From NCBI GenBank assembly GCA_026874595.1, contig CM049316.1:32984339-33048338 (forward strand): 64,000 nt of DNA, read 5' to 3'. A program made the translations under genes and the position numbers. The notes beneath the pieces were generated by a model, which made no database searches, was not told the DNA's origin, and saw only the letters and a program-made list of their open reading frames with translations. Shown here one piece after another: positions 14,128 to 28,100 of the stretch (position 1 is the stretch's first letter; every line of letters begins with the position of its first letter). The DNA is from Sipunculus nudus. Lineage: Eukaryota > Annelida > Sipuncula > Golfingiida > Sipunculidae.

Positions 14128-15403
14128 CTAGTTCCAAAATTGTGTACCCTTTTTCCATATTTACATCATGGTCAACGCCGAGTCAGGTAAGTTAGGTAGA
14201 ACGTAACAGGTGTTAGGGTCTACATAAACCTCTCCTGGAGAAACGGCCTAGCATTAAATCGTAGACGAACCCCGGCAACTCCTAACGAGAACACCGAGCG
14301 GTAAACAACTCCGGCCGAGGATAAATGTTTAGAGCCAGCCTGACACGGCGTTGTCTAACAACGCTTGATGTGTGTCAGCCTCACGTAACCAGACCACATA
14401 CAATTGGGCCTCCCAGGTACTGGCTTTATAGAACACATTATGTTTTAACTGCCCTGTCTCGCATTGCTTAAACTATATTCACTTGAAAGTAAACATGGGG
14501 ACAGGACACCTGGTCTGTGCCATTAATGATTTCCTCTCTTGAAGTATTTTCATGGATTTTAACATTGATTATCTCCTGGTTTCCTCATTTTTACTCCTGT
14601 TTGCCTGGATCATTCTATATTCAAAAGTTAATTGGTCAATATTAAAAAGTTAATTGTTCAGAAGAGACCGAGACTACCAATAACGAAACATGATTTCGAT
14701 ATTTTTTTTCAAATACCGGTCGAAACAAATACATTTGCCAATTGCAGGAAGGATACCGTATCAGCTTCATTTTTGTTTAAAGATGGGTGCATATGAGCAG
14801 CACATAGATTAAAGTGACCTCTTTACATATCAGTTATATTAAAATAAAATAAATAAAGTGGTTGCTCCTTAAAATATTATGGTATCTGCCATTATTTTTT
14901 TCCGAAACACATGTTTACTCCTGTACACAAGTGTAAATAAGCTTGCGTCGGGCGCGATTAGTGGTACAAAACATAGCACAAACATGTTTTCTTCCGTTTC
15001 TCTTCTTGTGTATGTTTCCTTCTGGTTTAGGAGTTGCCCGGTATGCGTAATAATCACATCTCTGAGCTCACGCAGTTTTGTTATGGTTAAACAGACACAC
15101 TTGATTGTGTTTATTCGCATATAAAACATATTAACATGTAAAACAAATGAACAAATCCATGTGCCTAGAAAGTTTTAATGGAAATGTCTGTATTCAGCTA
15201 AAATTAAAAAAAAAACAAATAGGGTCAGATAATACATATTTTATTGCAAATGTTCATGTAACTTAATTTAATTTCAAGTTATACCTTTTACAATTGAACA
15301 TTGTAGCTCTGAAGGAAAAAGTAATAGGTAGCAACATTTAGATTGAAATCAGAAATGCAATATTGCCGACACTTTCAATTAGGCTTAATATACCATATCC
15401 GTA
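14128..15403. other. Gene-free stretch
   Basis: A somewhat GC-richer patch at about 14160-14440 has no long open frame or recognisable RNA. The paired ORFs at 14869-15129 are complementary overlaps of one another, with no domain content. Confidence 0.4.
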
Positions 15404-15414
15404 AGATATATATT

Positions 15415-15455
<41 letters not shown>
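15404..15455. repeat. (TA)n microsatellite, interrupted
   Basis: TA-rich tract with interruptions near 15412 and 15426 followed by a pure run, seen directly. Confidence 0.9.
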
Positions 15456-15458
<3 letters not shown>

Positions 15459-16310
15459 TATGCACGATAAGAAATTTTCAATTAAGGTTATTTAGTCAAA
15501 ACCCAAAGTACAGCAATATTAATGTAACAAATTTGATTATCGTTAACCCTATATGCAGTAGATTAAAAGATTAAGTGAAATTTATATATATTCTCATATA
15601 ATTTCCCCACTTTCGAAGCTCCAGTTCAAAAAGCTACGGATTATACCAAACTTGCTTTGTACATGGAAAGAGGAGAAAAAAACACTATTAAAGTTTGTGC
15701 AGCATGTTAAGCTTTTTTTTCAAATATACCATTAACAATAGTATTATTGGTGATTTAGTAAATACATGTTTTGTTTTGATAATGCCTAATAATATTCAAG
15801 CTGTGAATATGAGCAGGTAATGTAATAAAATAGTTAAATGTATGTCTGTAACTGTCTGTAACTATGTTAATTGTAAGTGCACGTCTTAGATGCATGGAAT
15901 CCCGATGTAATTGTGTTCCATGTATGTACCACATATTTTGGTAAAATTATATTTTAAAAATCTTCCAGTTAAATTTGCCTTTCATTCATTTGTGAAGTCT
16001 GTCCTTGGCCATGTCAACTCATCGAGCCCTTCATAGCTGATGCCTCTATATTAATTTTCTCGCATGTTTACATATGTTTTCCGGATGAAATATTTTCTCA
16101 ACAACGGCTGAACTGATATTCACCAGCAGTTCTCATGCTTTGGGACCATAAAACAAACAGAATTCCGCAATAAGGTATCATGGCCAGAGTGAGGAAAATC
16201 AGACGCAAAGCTTTGAGCGGTCTTTTATCTGAAGGTTGAAGCGGGGCATGATAGAGTCATACATTTTCCGCTTCGAAAACTAACGCTCAGGGCCAGGAGG
16301 ATATAGTAGG
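15456..16310. other. Gene-free stretch
   Basis: AT-rich sequence with no supportable gene, repeat terminus or RNA signal. Confidence 0.4.
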
Positions 16311-16317
16311 ATATATA

Positions 16318-16381
<64 letters not shown>
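16311..16381. repeat. (TA)n microsatellite
   Basis: About 70 bp of TA dinucleotides with one TTA interruption near 16323. Confidence 0.95.
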
Positions 16382-16383
<2 letters not shown>

Positions 16384-16605
16384 CAGTTCATTTACCTCAA
16401 AGGATTTTCAATGGTTGGATAGGACATTAATGAACGCTTTTCCCTTAATTATAAAAATATGTTTAAGGGCTATTTTCAAGAATGTTAGTTCCACTATATT
16501 TCCTTTAACTATCTAATATCTGCTTATTACCCATGTCATCTATCTGTGCATTACCAACAACTAGAAAATGAAACATTTCTCTGCATATGCAGCACCCTAC
16601 GGTCA

Positions 16606-16809
16606 CAGGGGCGGATCCAGGATTTAGGAAAGGGGGGGTCCAACCCAGGAAGACTAATGAAAATCCTAAAAAAAAAGGTCATCATGTCTGGAAAAGGGGG
16701 GGTCCAGGCCGCAAAATTACGTCTAAAATCCCTTAAAAAAAGGTTGCTTCGGGTGAAAAAGGGGGGTCCGGACACCCTGGACCCCCCCCCCCCCCTGGAT
16801 CCGCTTCTG
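16606..16809. mobile_element. MITE with GCGGATCCAG termini and G-run subrepeats
   Basis: The left end reads CAGGGGCGGATCCAG and the right end reads CTGGATCCGCTTCTG; apart from two bases these are inverted copies. The 204-bp interior is built from three related units about 65 bp apart. Each ends in a G-run (16632-16638, 16696-16702, 16761-16766) preceded by 'aaaatcc' and an A-run. A run of 14 C at 16782-16795 faces the G-runs. A shorter relative lies at 32496. Long open frames across it in both strands are by-products of the subrepeats. Confidence 0.7.
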
Positions 16810-19800
16810 CTACCTAAACTTCAGCAGACAAGCCAAAAACGATAGTCTAAATATCCTCTGTTTTCGAAGGCAAGAAATTTTGGTACTTTTGTTAGACATC
16901 ACAGTGTACACAAAAACACAATCGGACAACAAATTTAGCTGCAGTGCATCGATATCATAGCCAAAGTTGTACATTTCTGTTGCTCCCCATAGAGACAGAA
17001 CTGGAAGCCAAGAGACAGACCTGGAAGCCAATTTGCGTCACATTCATATCATGTACAAAACTCAAAATTGACCTCTGGCACGAAAAAGTGTATTTCCGCC
17101 GTCTTTATACAATGTCATATAAATGGCATGTAAATCCCTGTGGTTAACGCTATAAGAGACAATGATGAAAAAAGAGCATGAATTTACATTATTATAAGCC
17201 TGCCTTGGCATATGAGCTAATAACAAGATACATGGATTTAACATCAAGGGGACCATTATCATTCTTAATCTTACTACATTATATCCCGTGCCCTCGATGG
17301 CTTAGTGGGCGACTCTGAACTCCGCTGCATGTTGAAAATGAACTGATCCACCGGTTGCTGTGCTATCCGCCGATACAGCCCTAATCTCAAAGATTTAACG
17401 TCACGCCTTATGTTATAACGATATATAACCTAGATGGGCGGAGCTGCGAGTGCCTGGAGAGACGTTGTTGTTGCAAATTTATGATTTATGAAGCCTGTTT
17501 CAAGGCATATTTGCTGGGTCCAAGATTCTCTTTTTATATACTTTCTCAAAACTTTTATCTTCCCCGAAACCAAAATTAAAACAAAAATGAATAAACAGGA
17601 AAGGAATAAATCAGGTAATAAAACACCAATAAAACTAAATAAAATTTGTTATGTCAGTTAAAATAATTGTTTTATGAAGTTGAAAGATATAACTTTCGAT
17701 AAGGAATGAATCTAATAATACTTTCTTTCAAAAGAAGTGGATCGCAAACATCCTTACGCTCTTGCAACCCTAACACACATAATATTTCATTGGACAAAAC
17801 TTACTGTGGTTGATTCTATAAGCTTGAACGCACGATCCCGCAGGGAATTCCACTAAGACCAAATACCATCGATCCTTGCGTTTACCATTTGAAAACCTCA
17901 CGGTGTAGGGAGACTGTTTCCCCAGGAGAGTTGTCGAATCGTCCATAATGAGTATATATAATGGTACTTTCCGCACCCGATCATGATATGTTGACTCAGA
18001 TTGTAGTCCCGCACATCAGAGGAGCGAAAGTCATGATTGGTGTATAATAAATTTTAATTTTAAAAGAAGAAATATCCAGTTTACGGCAGCCACCTCAAAG
18101 CTTTATCTTTCAATACCAGAGGTTTTGTTATTATGGGTATGTATCATAGTCATGCCTCAGGAAATGTTAGTGTAGCGATTTCAGGTTACCCCAGTGGTTA
18201 TTTGATATTGACTTCATCATATACCCCCACGATTTCAGATAACCCCCACAACAAGTTGTTTTCTAATTGTTAATTTACTTATAATAATAATTCTATCTAT
18301 CTTATTCTGGATTTCTCTCAATAGTTTGAAACTTTGTATACCTTATGTTTGTACGTTATGTGTAGTGCAATTTGGTGAAGTATTTTATAAAATTATGAAT
18401 TATGTGCATGAGCATTTTATATTAAGCTTAACCAATGACGGAGTAGTCTGAACAATGCGGACGTAACCTACACGTTTTAATCGGTTTCATATTATCGAGG
18501 GGGTTTCCAGCAACGGGGGTAGTTTGAAGTCTTTACAAGGATTAAAACAGCTGGAACCCAGCGCTAAGAGAACTTTGAACCATAAGAAAGCATTGTTCTC
18601 GTCTCCATCATATAAACAAAAGTATAAAACTATTGTGATTTATGATTTATTAAAAGATTGGGGTTGTATATACACTTATTTTATCCAAATGCATAACTCT
18701 CTTAGGAGTCTTCAAAAATGCTCCTTCTTTCTAGCCGGATGAAAAAAGATGACTTAAACCATTTGCATTAACCTATTTTAACCTTATTAATCTTCAGAGG
18801 CCTAAGGGTAAATCAACATTATTAGTTATTGATGTATAGTGTTATGAGTCCTATAGCTTTCCATGCCACGGAAAAGAAAACGATTTGCGACTTATAATGT
18901 ATGTAAATTTTTATTCAATGTTCATTATTTATCCATCGAATTCAATGTGCAGCTCAGTATTACTGCATGGTACTCTGAGATACTTGCGCCCTACTTTAAT
19001 TTATGTAGTCGTTTGACCTGTCGCCACCTGTTTGATATGCCACCCATATGCGTATGGGTAAAACAAATTGAACAGATATTTAATTATCCAAGGTGCAGTT
19101 AACATATACACACAGGTGTGTTTGTCGGGTGGTTGACCGGCCCTGTATGATAAACATACATAATGCATACTCGTGTCCTAGTGGTAGTAGCGATTAGTTT
19201 ATTTCGGGTGCACAGCAGTTGAGGCTTGCGCACACCTGCTAGAAACGGTTTGTTAGTTACCTAGCCGGTGTCCCGAATATGGAACCAGGCTGGACAAACT
19301 GAAATATATCGGATGTTTATTATTGGCTCTCTATCATAAATTAAGTACGTGTAATCAATATTTAACGAAGTCTTTGTGATAGTTTTTTTTAATGAATTGT
19401 TGAAGAAATCCTTATAGTAAACTTATTTGTTTTTAAGCACAATTTTTTTAGATTGTGTGACGATTCCATACCTGACATTTCTTAATCATAGCCCAGATTT
19501 GCTTACAATTATTAGGTTTATATGAGTTTTTGATGTTTATCAGTCTATTTAAATTTCATAAGCTCGCTAAATTTATTTGGACGAGTTTGTGTAATTCCTT
19601 AAACAGAATTCGATTAAATGTATGCAATATATATAACAATAGGGAGTGACTGTCTTTTTCACTTTTATCTCTAATCCAGTATCATAAAGCCAACTTTCTC
19701 TCTCTCTTCTGTGTGTTTGTGTATTGTGTATTCACAGGATGCAGGTGTTGTCATTTTTATCATCGTAAGATGTAAATTATTGATAGAATAATGCTCAAGT

Positions 19801-20653
19801 TTATGACTTTAGATGTGTTTGTTCGGGTTTTGTTGTCTTTGGGCAAGACTTTGCACAAACCACTAAACCACTCGATTTCCTCAAATGTTTCTGGAGGGTT
19901 GTGACATATGCCACGGAAGACCCCACTGAATTTTAAATAATACTTGCTCTACTCTTCTTGGTTTTGATTTACCTCGATTAATTAAGTAATGCATTAAATA
20001 TGCGAAACTGGATATTGAAGAGGGATAACTCTACATATATAACAGCAGAAACGATTCGCATCCTATACAAAGCTACTCATGTTTCAGAGTCACATATATA
20101 ATTATTAATTTTACATTTATGTTATTTAATGTCAGTTTTTTTTTTTAATCTGGAGAACATATTCTCACAAATTAATTTCTAACAACGCTGACTGGGACTG
20201 GCTCTAAAGACAGTAACTGAGACGAGCACTCATATAATGCCAAATACATCCGTATAGTACTGTGTATGGGTAAACGTGTCCCCTTCCGGTGTACGAAGCA
20301 GACAGCCCTGTGTAGCTATATTAAGCTTTGATGTAAGTGTTCATTAACGGACAGAACGCAGAACTGACTGGGAAAGGGTTCGGTACAGGTCAGTAGACCG
20401 CTGGTCTAGACAACCAGCTGCTGTCACAGCCATAAGTTTTCAACTGTGCTGGCAACAGCAGACAGCCGCATCGGTGGCCTATGTCAATCTAAGTAACATT
20501 TATTTAAAAAAAAAATATCATCATGTATATATCTAGACTCTTCCTCAAATAGGTGGAAAAATACATGACGTCATTTATAATTTATTATGAAACCTTGCGA
20601 CAATTAACGACCTTTTATTTATTTAGAAACATACAGTTTATTAAGTACACGGA
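16810..20653. other. Gene-free stretch
   Basis: No supportable exon. A perfect pol III A-box-like TGGCTTAGTGG at 17298-17308 has no B box at a plausible distance. Positions 19110-19310 are GC-richer with no long ORF. Confidence 0.4.
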
Positions 20654-20683
20654 ATTTTTTTTTTTTTTTGGGGGGGGGGGGGG
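20654..20683. repeat. Poly-T tract joined directly to poly-G tract
   Basis: About 16 T followed immediately by about 14 G, a homopolymer junction with no spacer. Exact lengths may be affected by sequencing error. Confidence 0.9.
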
Positions 20684-22018
20684 ATATGTTAACCATTGTT
20701 TATGTTTATCAAGTGCAACAAAACGGCTAAAAATGGCTATTCAAATCTTTCTTGCATAAGGCAAAGTGTAATGTAAGTAAACGTATGGACCTCTCGCGCT
20801 TTATTATTTGTCAAGGATTCCATAGAAGAATAAAGTATTATTGTGTTCCTTTCAGTTAGGACAATGTAAAGTTGATAATGGTTTTCGGAGCGTATCTCCT
20901 TATGCTTTCCGTCCAGAAAACAGCCAATGAGAATAGAACTGGAGAGGATCCATATTATAAAGCAACATGAATTACAGAACATCATCTGTCCAACTTAGCC
21001 CCTGGGTCAACATACTTAAACCTGTATCGAGACAGGCTAATCATACTATGGGTCCAAACAGAACGTGACGTTATGTCGTATTCCCGTGAAGGTCACAGTC
21101 TTGACAACTTTAGAAAGTGACAACTAGATGAGCGGTCCAAGGTCAAACATGTTCCAAATGATTTCAGTAATGAAAGGATAGTCTGATGCCACTTGAAGCC
21201 TGCGTGTCACTGCGGCAGATTAGCTTTTCTCAGTGCCGCCATTCAAGTGAATGGGATACTGATTACATTAAGGGAGGCCTAATTCTTTGTTCGATGTGAC
21301 CCGGCATCACTCAGGCCTATTTTCAAGTTGTATCTATTTGGATTGTCTGTGGACATCCATCGCCACTTAATATCGACCGGGATGGGGCCCTAAATACGAA
21401 AGCTTGGCTGTTAGAGTATACACTTTACCAGTGTATCATGACCGGTTGAAAGTTATAAACGCGATGTGTGCCTTTTTTCACTCATATGTAAAAAACCTGC
21501 TTGACCCCTTTATTTAACCTCTTTTATTTACTTTCTTGACAGTCGCAGTGCGTCTGCCCATGAGAAAGGAGTATTAACAACTTTTAACATATTAAAATTA
21601 AATAAATACGGTAATTCAAATACTGACATTGATGTGAATGCACTTTGGCTCCACGTTACATTTTGGGCATGTTACATTGGTTCTATAACTCCTTCAACTT
21701 AAACACTGCTTCCCATAGCGCTGTTTGATGGATATCGCCACTAGGGAATGGACATATGGCCTACGGTGTTCCGAACAATCACACCTGAGTACCGCGATAA
21801 TGAGCAGGTTGAAACCGGTAACACTTTAATTAAACGAAAAGATTTCTTGAATGGATGTGGCGCTACAGTTGAATAAGGATTGTTCTCTCTGTTATAATCT
21901 CCGATGGTTCTTATCAATGATTGGTGAATCCAAACGTAAGAAAAATCTGTCTACATGCAAAACCCTTGGGTATCAGATAGGACACAATGTATTTGCCGTG
22001 TTGATTGCCTACCGGCCC
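20684..22018. other. Gene-free stretch
   Basis: No supportable exon or repeat terminus. It leads up to the candidate core promoter at 22019. Confidence 0.4.
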
Positions 22019-22055
22019 TATAAAAGACACTTGTCCTGAGAGTATGGTTCAGCGT
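22019..22055 (+). promoter_or_regulatory. Candidate RNA polymerase II core promoter (TATA plus initiator)
   Basis: TATAAAAG at 22019-22026 matches the strong TATA-box consensus. An initiator-like TTCAGCG follows, with its A at 22051, 32 bases from the first T of the TATA box, which is the usual spacing. The sequence downstream is relatively GC-rich and CpG-containing for about 150 bp. The first ATG (22109) opens a 26-codon frame ending at 22189. No downstream coding exon was recognised, so any transcript might be non-coding or have its coding exons outside the window. A chance match is possible in AT-rich DNA. Confidence 0.33.
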
Positions 22056-22189
22056 AGTGCAAGCTAGTGGACGCGACAGAGGCCTCGTCTTCAAGACATC
22101 CGATCATCATGCGCTTTCAGGAGTGTCGCCGTTCTTTTACGTTTTACGTGTTTTGTGCGAGATTCTTAAGGCGTTTGCCGAAAAATAGC

Positions 22190-25100
22190 TAGATATTGCG
22201 AAATAGCGGACGGAAGCGTCCTTGTCACTAGTGTTTTGGTGCTTTTTACTGTATTTTCGTGTGCGAAATCTTACGTTTCTGTGTGTTTGTCACATTTTCT
22301 AGGCACTCACCTGCGATTACGCAACATATTTGGAACATGTGATCAAAATATTTCAACACTTATCTGTCCACATTTCACGCGTTGTCTGGTTATCATGCGT
22401 TTGTAGATGGAATCATGCGTTGTCACTCGATTTGGTCAGACTATTTTTTAAATATTTTTCATAACGCGAGCAAAACCTGAGGAAACGCTAAATGTGAGTG
22501 CCACTTATCTCTGTTCTAGTAAATCATTTTTAAAGACAATGCAGGTCTTAAGATTTTTAATGACCTATTCCGATTTCTTAACAACGCTTACTATTTTCTG
22601 ACAAGAGAATCGTTCATAAAAGGATGAACGACGCTTTGATGAAATACAAGGACTGCCAAAGTTGAGATTCAGTTAACATGATTTCGTTCACACAATTTGG
22701 CTCCTTTGAAAAATTATTACAAGCAACCGAGCTCTGTGATCATACCAAAACGAAGAATGATTTCAACATTTCAAGGGGATTACTTCTATATAAATGAATG
22801 TTCTGAGGGAAACCATGGGATTACAGTCAAATAAATCTATAACATCATGGTTATCAAAAAGTACATATAAAGGACATATTTTAAAAGGATAATAAATGCT
22901 GTGATAAATATGCAATACTGATATACACTTTCATTTTCTACTGTCGGGAAGGCAGTAAATGTTTTCTCCTACATGATAGAAGATGTTCTTGAAACATCCA
23001 TTTACAAAGAAACATTCAAACCATTTAATCACAAAATTGTCTTTGGGAATAGTGGAGTTTAAACAAAAAGACAAGGGTTTCCATTGGTGCATATCCTTTC
23101 TGTGAAGCGTTGCAAGTAGGTGACTGATTCTCAAAGTTGAAACGCAAATGATATAGAACATTAATCAGTTCCAAAACCAAAGTGGGCAACTGAATAAAAT
23201 GTATCACTGTATGGAGTGTCCTCCGCTCCGCCATTAATTTTACCCTTTATGTACTTACCCTAGCTGGCTTACCAATGTTCAATCAGATTTTCTGTGTTTA
23301 CTGCTCAGTGGGGTATCATTTAATATCGTTGGATAGTGAGACAACCGAATTCAGTCGGGAAGCTTAATCAGTAGCAAGTTTTGCTGTCTTTGTATGCCAC
23401 CAAGTGCAGTTCCGGGCTACCGCGTTGTTAGGTGCATCGAAAGACAAATGCTGACCCCCACTGCTCAGTTTTGTTTGTGGCGACAAATTGCTTTAATATC
23501 TTTAATAATCGTACGGAAATACATACACATATATGTATATAAAACACATCATTTCATGTCTGGTAGCAGCGATCTGTACATTTTGGCACATTTTACGGAG
23601 TATATGTGTAAATACTAGGGGGTATTTAGGACCAATTTTAAAATAAACGCTAATATATTGTTAACATATATATATGAAATCAATTCATGTAAATATAAAA
23701 GCAAGTACACTTTCACTTTCTTTAATTTTTTTTATAATTAAGCATATTGTTATAAGCACTGCATATAAACTATTTTTATTTATTAGAAACGACTCGTACC
23801 GTATTAATGGGCACAAGTCATCCACTGGGCAATGTCGAAAAAAAGTATATTTTGTTTATCATCATGTATTAACATTCCTAAGTCAGATAATATTTACATC
23901 GTATATACATAAACATGAAAAGTTTATCTTTGTACCATATGCGTTGCCTGAAGTCGTGGATTAAAGTTCTCTGGTTTTATCACTGTTATATGTAGGCCAA
24001 GTTAACATATAGATATTTAATACTCCAAGATCTTACAGGCACCGCGACCTCACCACTTGATACCATCACTCCGTACTACTCTATCTGTATTGGCGATCTC
24101 CTGCCTCATTCAAGTTATCTCTAACCATTCAGACAAGAATGTCCCATTTAATGAAGAACGGCCGCGGGACATTCCACAGCCGGTCCCGCTGGTTACTGTA
24201 TTGGTATCAGATGACCCAGATAACAGTCGGTGGTATTCATATTTACTATATATTTACCGATATACTATGACTGCGAGCTGACATATACATAGCATATAGA
24301 TATAAAGGTATTCTGCTGACCTCACTAGAGCATTCCACGGCGGACGGATCACACTATATTTAACATGACAATATGTCAATACCTCATTAAAAGTATACTT
24401 CTGATAGCATATTCTTTAATTAATATATATATTTAATTAATATTCACTGCAGTCGTTAGAGATCTCCTTTACTTAAACCGCTGCTTTGCTAAGCAATTTA
24501 TTTTGGGGTTCCAACACCTGGATTGGCACATGGCCAAGAAACAGACCAACAAGATCGGGGTGACTTGGAGTCTTTCTTACGTAAAATGTTCATGATTGGC
24601 AGACATTAGCTTAATAAAGTTCTTATTTCATCCAACAAGGACAAAGCATTAGAAAGTGCATGCATACGTTGAAGACGTGTCTTGCGTAAAGTTTTTTTTT
24701 AAGTGACACATTAAACCGTGATGGCACAATGAATAAGTGAATGTGTAGTTCGGTCAAATTCAGCGCTGTTTTGAGAATTTCGTGACCTTTGTGATTGAAA
24801 TGTATCCGAAACTGCAACATCGTCTTATTTATATGGGTATTGCTGTGATGAACAAAAGCTTTATTGTACTCTAAAAATAAACTGATGTATGTAAGTAGAT
24901 GTAACAATTTTATTTGATTTAGATTTATTGTTATCTAATGTTTGCAACTGTATTTTCACTATTCTATTTTAACAAACCAAAGTTAGGTCATTTTCAAATA
25001 ACAGTTTCCATGTTCATAGTGACATGCAATTAAGGACCACACAATAAAAAATCAAATATTTCCGATGTGATCAAAGTGCTTTCACGATGTTTGTTTTCGC

Positions 25101-28100
25101 CGAATCGCCTAAAATTAATTAAGTCACAAAGACAAATGATTCATGGGGTTTATATATCTTCATTAAGCAATGTGGTTAAGGAGCGGACTAATAAAGTCCT
25201 GGCGCTGCCAGCCAGAAGAAGACACCATTGAGACTTTAGAGAGCTTTCTATGCTTGATAATCCCCGCTTTTGAAAAGACGCTGCCGAACCACAGATTATA
25301 AAATTTGCCGATAAGGCATTTACGAAGCAAAGACACGGGTCAGGGAATGAATTACTTCTTGAAACATCCAAGGCCCGGAAACCAATCGCCTTTCTTTGGC
25401 AGTGATTGTAACCACCGCGCTTATAAAGGAATACGTGAATACCAATAGATCTTTTCTCACTACCCGGTCGATCTACTAGGTCTTCCTGTTAAGTGGAAGC
25501 GCACTTGATTGACCTTTTATCACAGCTTATAAGGACACTCAGACGCCCTACAGTACTGGACGATTGGAAATAGACAGTTTATGTCTTAGAGCGATAGACA
25601 TTGTTTTTACAAAACTTGTATTCGAATAAAATGCAAAGGTTAATAACCTGTGTTTACGAAGTATTATAAATCCTCATCATCCTATATCGAAACACTGAAA
25701 GTGTGCGCAAAATCAAATGACAAAAGGTATTGCATGAAACTATTCAATATAAAAAGTGTGCTTTATATTTCTTCTTTATTCCTTAAATGGATACCGAAGT
25801 CTCATTTTACTTCTTCTATGAGGCTGAATGTTACTATGTAATACAACGTAATTGCCGTTTTCAGAACCTTAGCTGGCTATTTTGTAATAACGCACGAGCC
25901 CTATTATGTGTTGGTCATTTTCATTTACACTAAATCTTGTATTATTTACTTTTCCTCCTTCATACCTTACGCACACATGTTTCTAATGTAGCGTTTGGAA
26001 CAAGGAAACCACATTCCTAATTACCTTTAACAATTTAAAACCTTTCTCAATATACATGTACGGTACATACAATTGCAAGCACAGATTTGATATATCAAAT
26101 ATTCTCTGAACATAAAGAAATTCAGATAACAAACAATGTGCGTTTTCAATACAAGTGAAGATTTATTAAGTGCATGTGTTTCACTGACGGTCAGAGAAAA
26201 TATATTACCATAGAAAAGAAAATTGCGTTTTATGTTGTGTAATATTTTTTTGCGGGGACAGTGGGTTAGGCGTAAACTCTAGTCTGTGGAGGGAACTTCC
26301 AACTTCCAGAGGGAATAGTGCAATTACAATTTGTTAGAACGGAACCCTTGTTTGTCCCTTGGGTGGAATTAATACTCCACTTAGGAAAAATCTAATTGTA
26401 AATTGACCCAGGGATATTTGTAGATCCCCAAAGTGCTATAGATCACGTTAATACTTTGTGTAGTTGCACATGAAATGACCGACTTCATCTATTCATATGA
26501 TGTCGTGTAGGTCATGATTGATGAAATATCCGTTCGTGGCTATTTTATAGTCCCCTCAGACAACCCATGTCACCTAGAGCAGGCTAAAATTATACTAAGT
26601 ACGTTATACTGTGTAAGGACATTTAATTAAATTAACCTATCAAGTTATCAAGATTATTTTTATTCGGTAATTGTCGATGCAGTTAAGCCGTCCAAATATT
26701 GTTTTATGCCTCCAGTGTCATTTCTATGTCTTGACTGTATATAGACATTGATATGTTGATCACATCCCTTCCTCTCCAGCATGTATTTTGTTCGCCGTTA
26801 AAATGTCGAGGCTGTTTTATAAAGACAATATTAAAGAATGAAACATAATGAAGGTGCCAGGATACAAGCCAGATGCCTAGTCCTTTCAGGGCAATTTCTT
26901 CAACTAAACTTAACAATGATTTGTGTATATGTTGCAAGAAACAATATATTTCCAATGAAATATGCTACCCATAATTTCTAAAGGTTATAACCTAATCTCA
27001 ACTTCAAAGAGTCCACTGAAGAGGCTCTTCCTTTAATCCTATATAAATTTTCCAAATATAGAAAATTTACTTCGGGGTTCAGCCCCTGGGGCTCTCTTTC
27101 TAGACGTCAACGTTTCTTATCTTCCTTTCCGTGTTGTTGCCCCAGGTTTGATCATCTTTCAACACGTCCATAGCTGGTAGACTTTTCTCCCTGTCGGAGA
27201 CTGCCATCAAGTATTGGTACCCGGCATTAAATACGCGTCACAAGAGAGCAATGAATACTCTGCTATTCCAGGAAGCTTTAACAGTCGCAGCAGCAGCAAA
27301 GGACAGGCGAAGACGCAAAGAAAAATGTATATACAGTATGGGGGACTGAAAATCGTGCTTTTTAGAATAAGTCTGCTTATCCTGACAATCAAATAATGTA
27401 ACCTTACCTTTGTTTGGTTACAATATTATTTAACCTTCTAATTTTTAACCTTTCCAACTGACAGTAGTGCTGAGAGCATCATTGATGTTACAGTTTGAAG
27501 GTTTACTGGTAAAACCAGAAGGTATTTCTAACAGTGTTGTAAGTATACTTAGAATGAATAGCAAACGGCAATAATGCTGTCCTAAAGTATTACCTGAAAA
27601 ACATGAAATACTTGTTGAGGATTTATTTCCAACTTGAAATATCTAGCAAAAGCTTATTCATTATACTATTATCTATTGACTTGTACAATGTTCATCATGC
27701 TGATCGATAACATCAAAACATACACCTGTCTTTAATTATATAAAAATAAATTATAGTAATAAATTTTCAAAACGCAACAGCTGTTACTATGACAGCAAGA
27801 TATGTAACAGCTGCTTAACGGATATACTTAAAAATTGTAATGATAAGTTCATGTTGATTAATAATATATTTAGCTAACTTTGGTAAGGAGCAAATTCGTA
27901 TAAACCATATATGACCATTAAAACGTTATATTTGCAAGCTTCGAAATAGTGACATACAAAATGTATACAAAATCAGATGCATATACCTATGGTGGCTCTG
28001 CCATAAAATTTTCGATAAAGACGTAGGCGCCTTAGATGGTCATTTTCCTTGTTTTCTTAATTTTATATATTGTTCTAAAGTGAAAAAGCGTATTTTTATA

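Noticed and set aside
16546-16845. 99-codon plus-strand frame with Gly/Lys-rich repeats
   Set aside because: It runs through the three 65-bp modules of a MITE; the open frame follows from the module sequence.
17298-17308. Perfect A box TGGCTTAGTGG
   Set aside because: No B box at a plausible distance; 'ggttgctgtgc' near 17353 is too poor, so pol III transcription is not supported.
24021-24281. Signal-peptide-like plus-strand frame with a proline-rich tail
   Set aside because: There is no ATG, the upstream acceptor is weak, and the sequence matches no family I know.
13010-24334. Shared 14-mer tcactagagcattc at about 13010 and 24321
   Set aside because: Several 14-base matches are expected by chance in 64 kb, and flanking similarity ends within a few bases.
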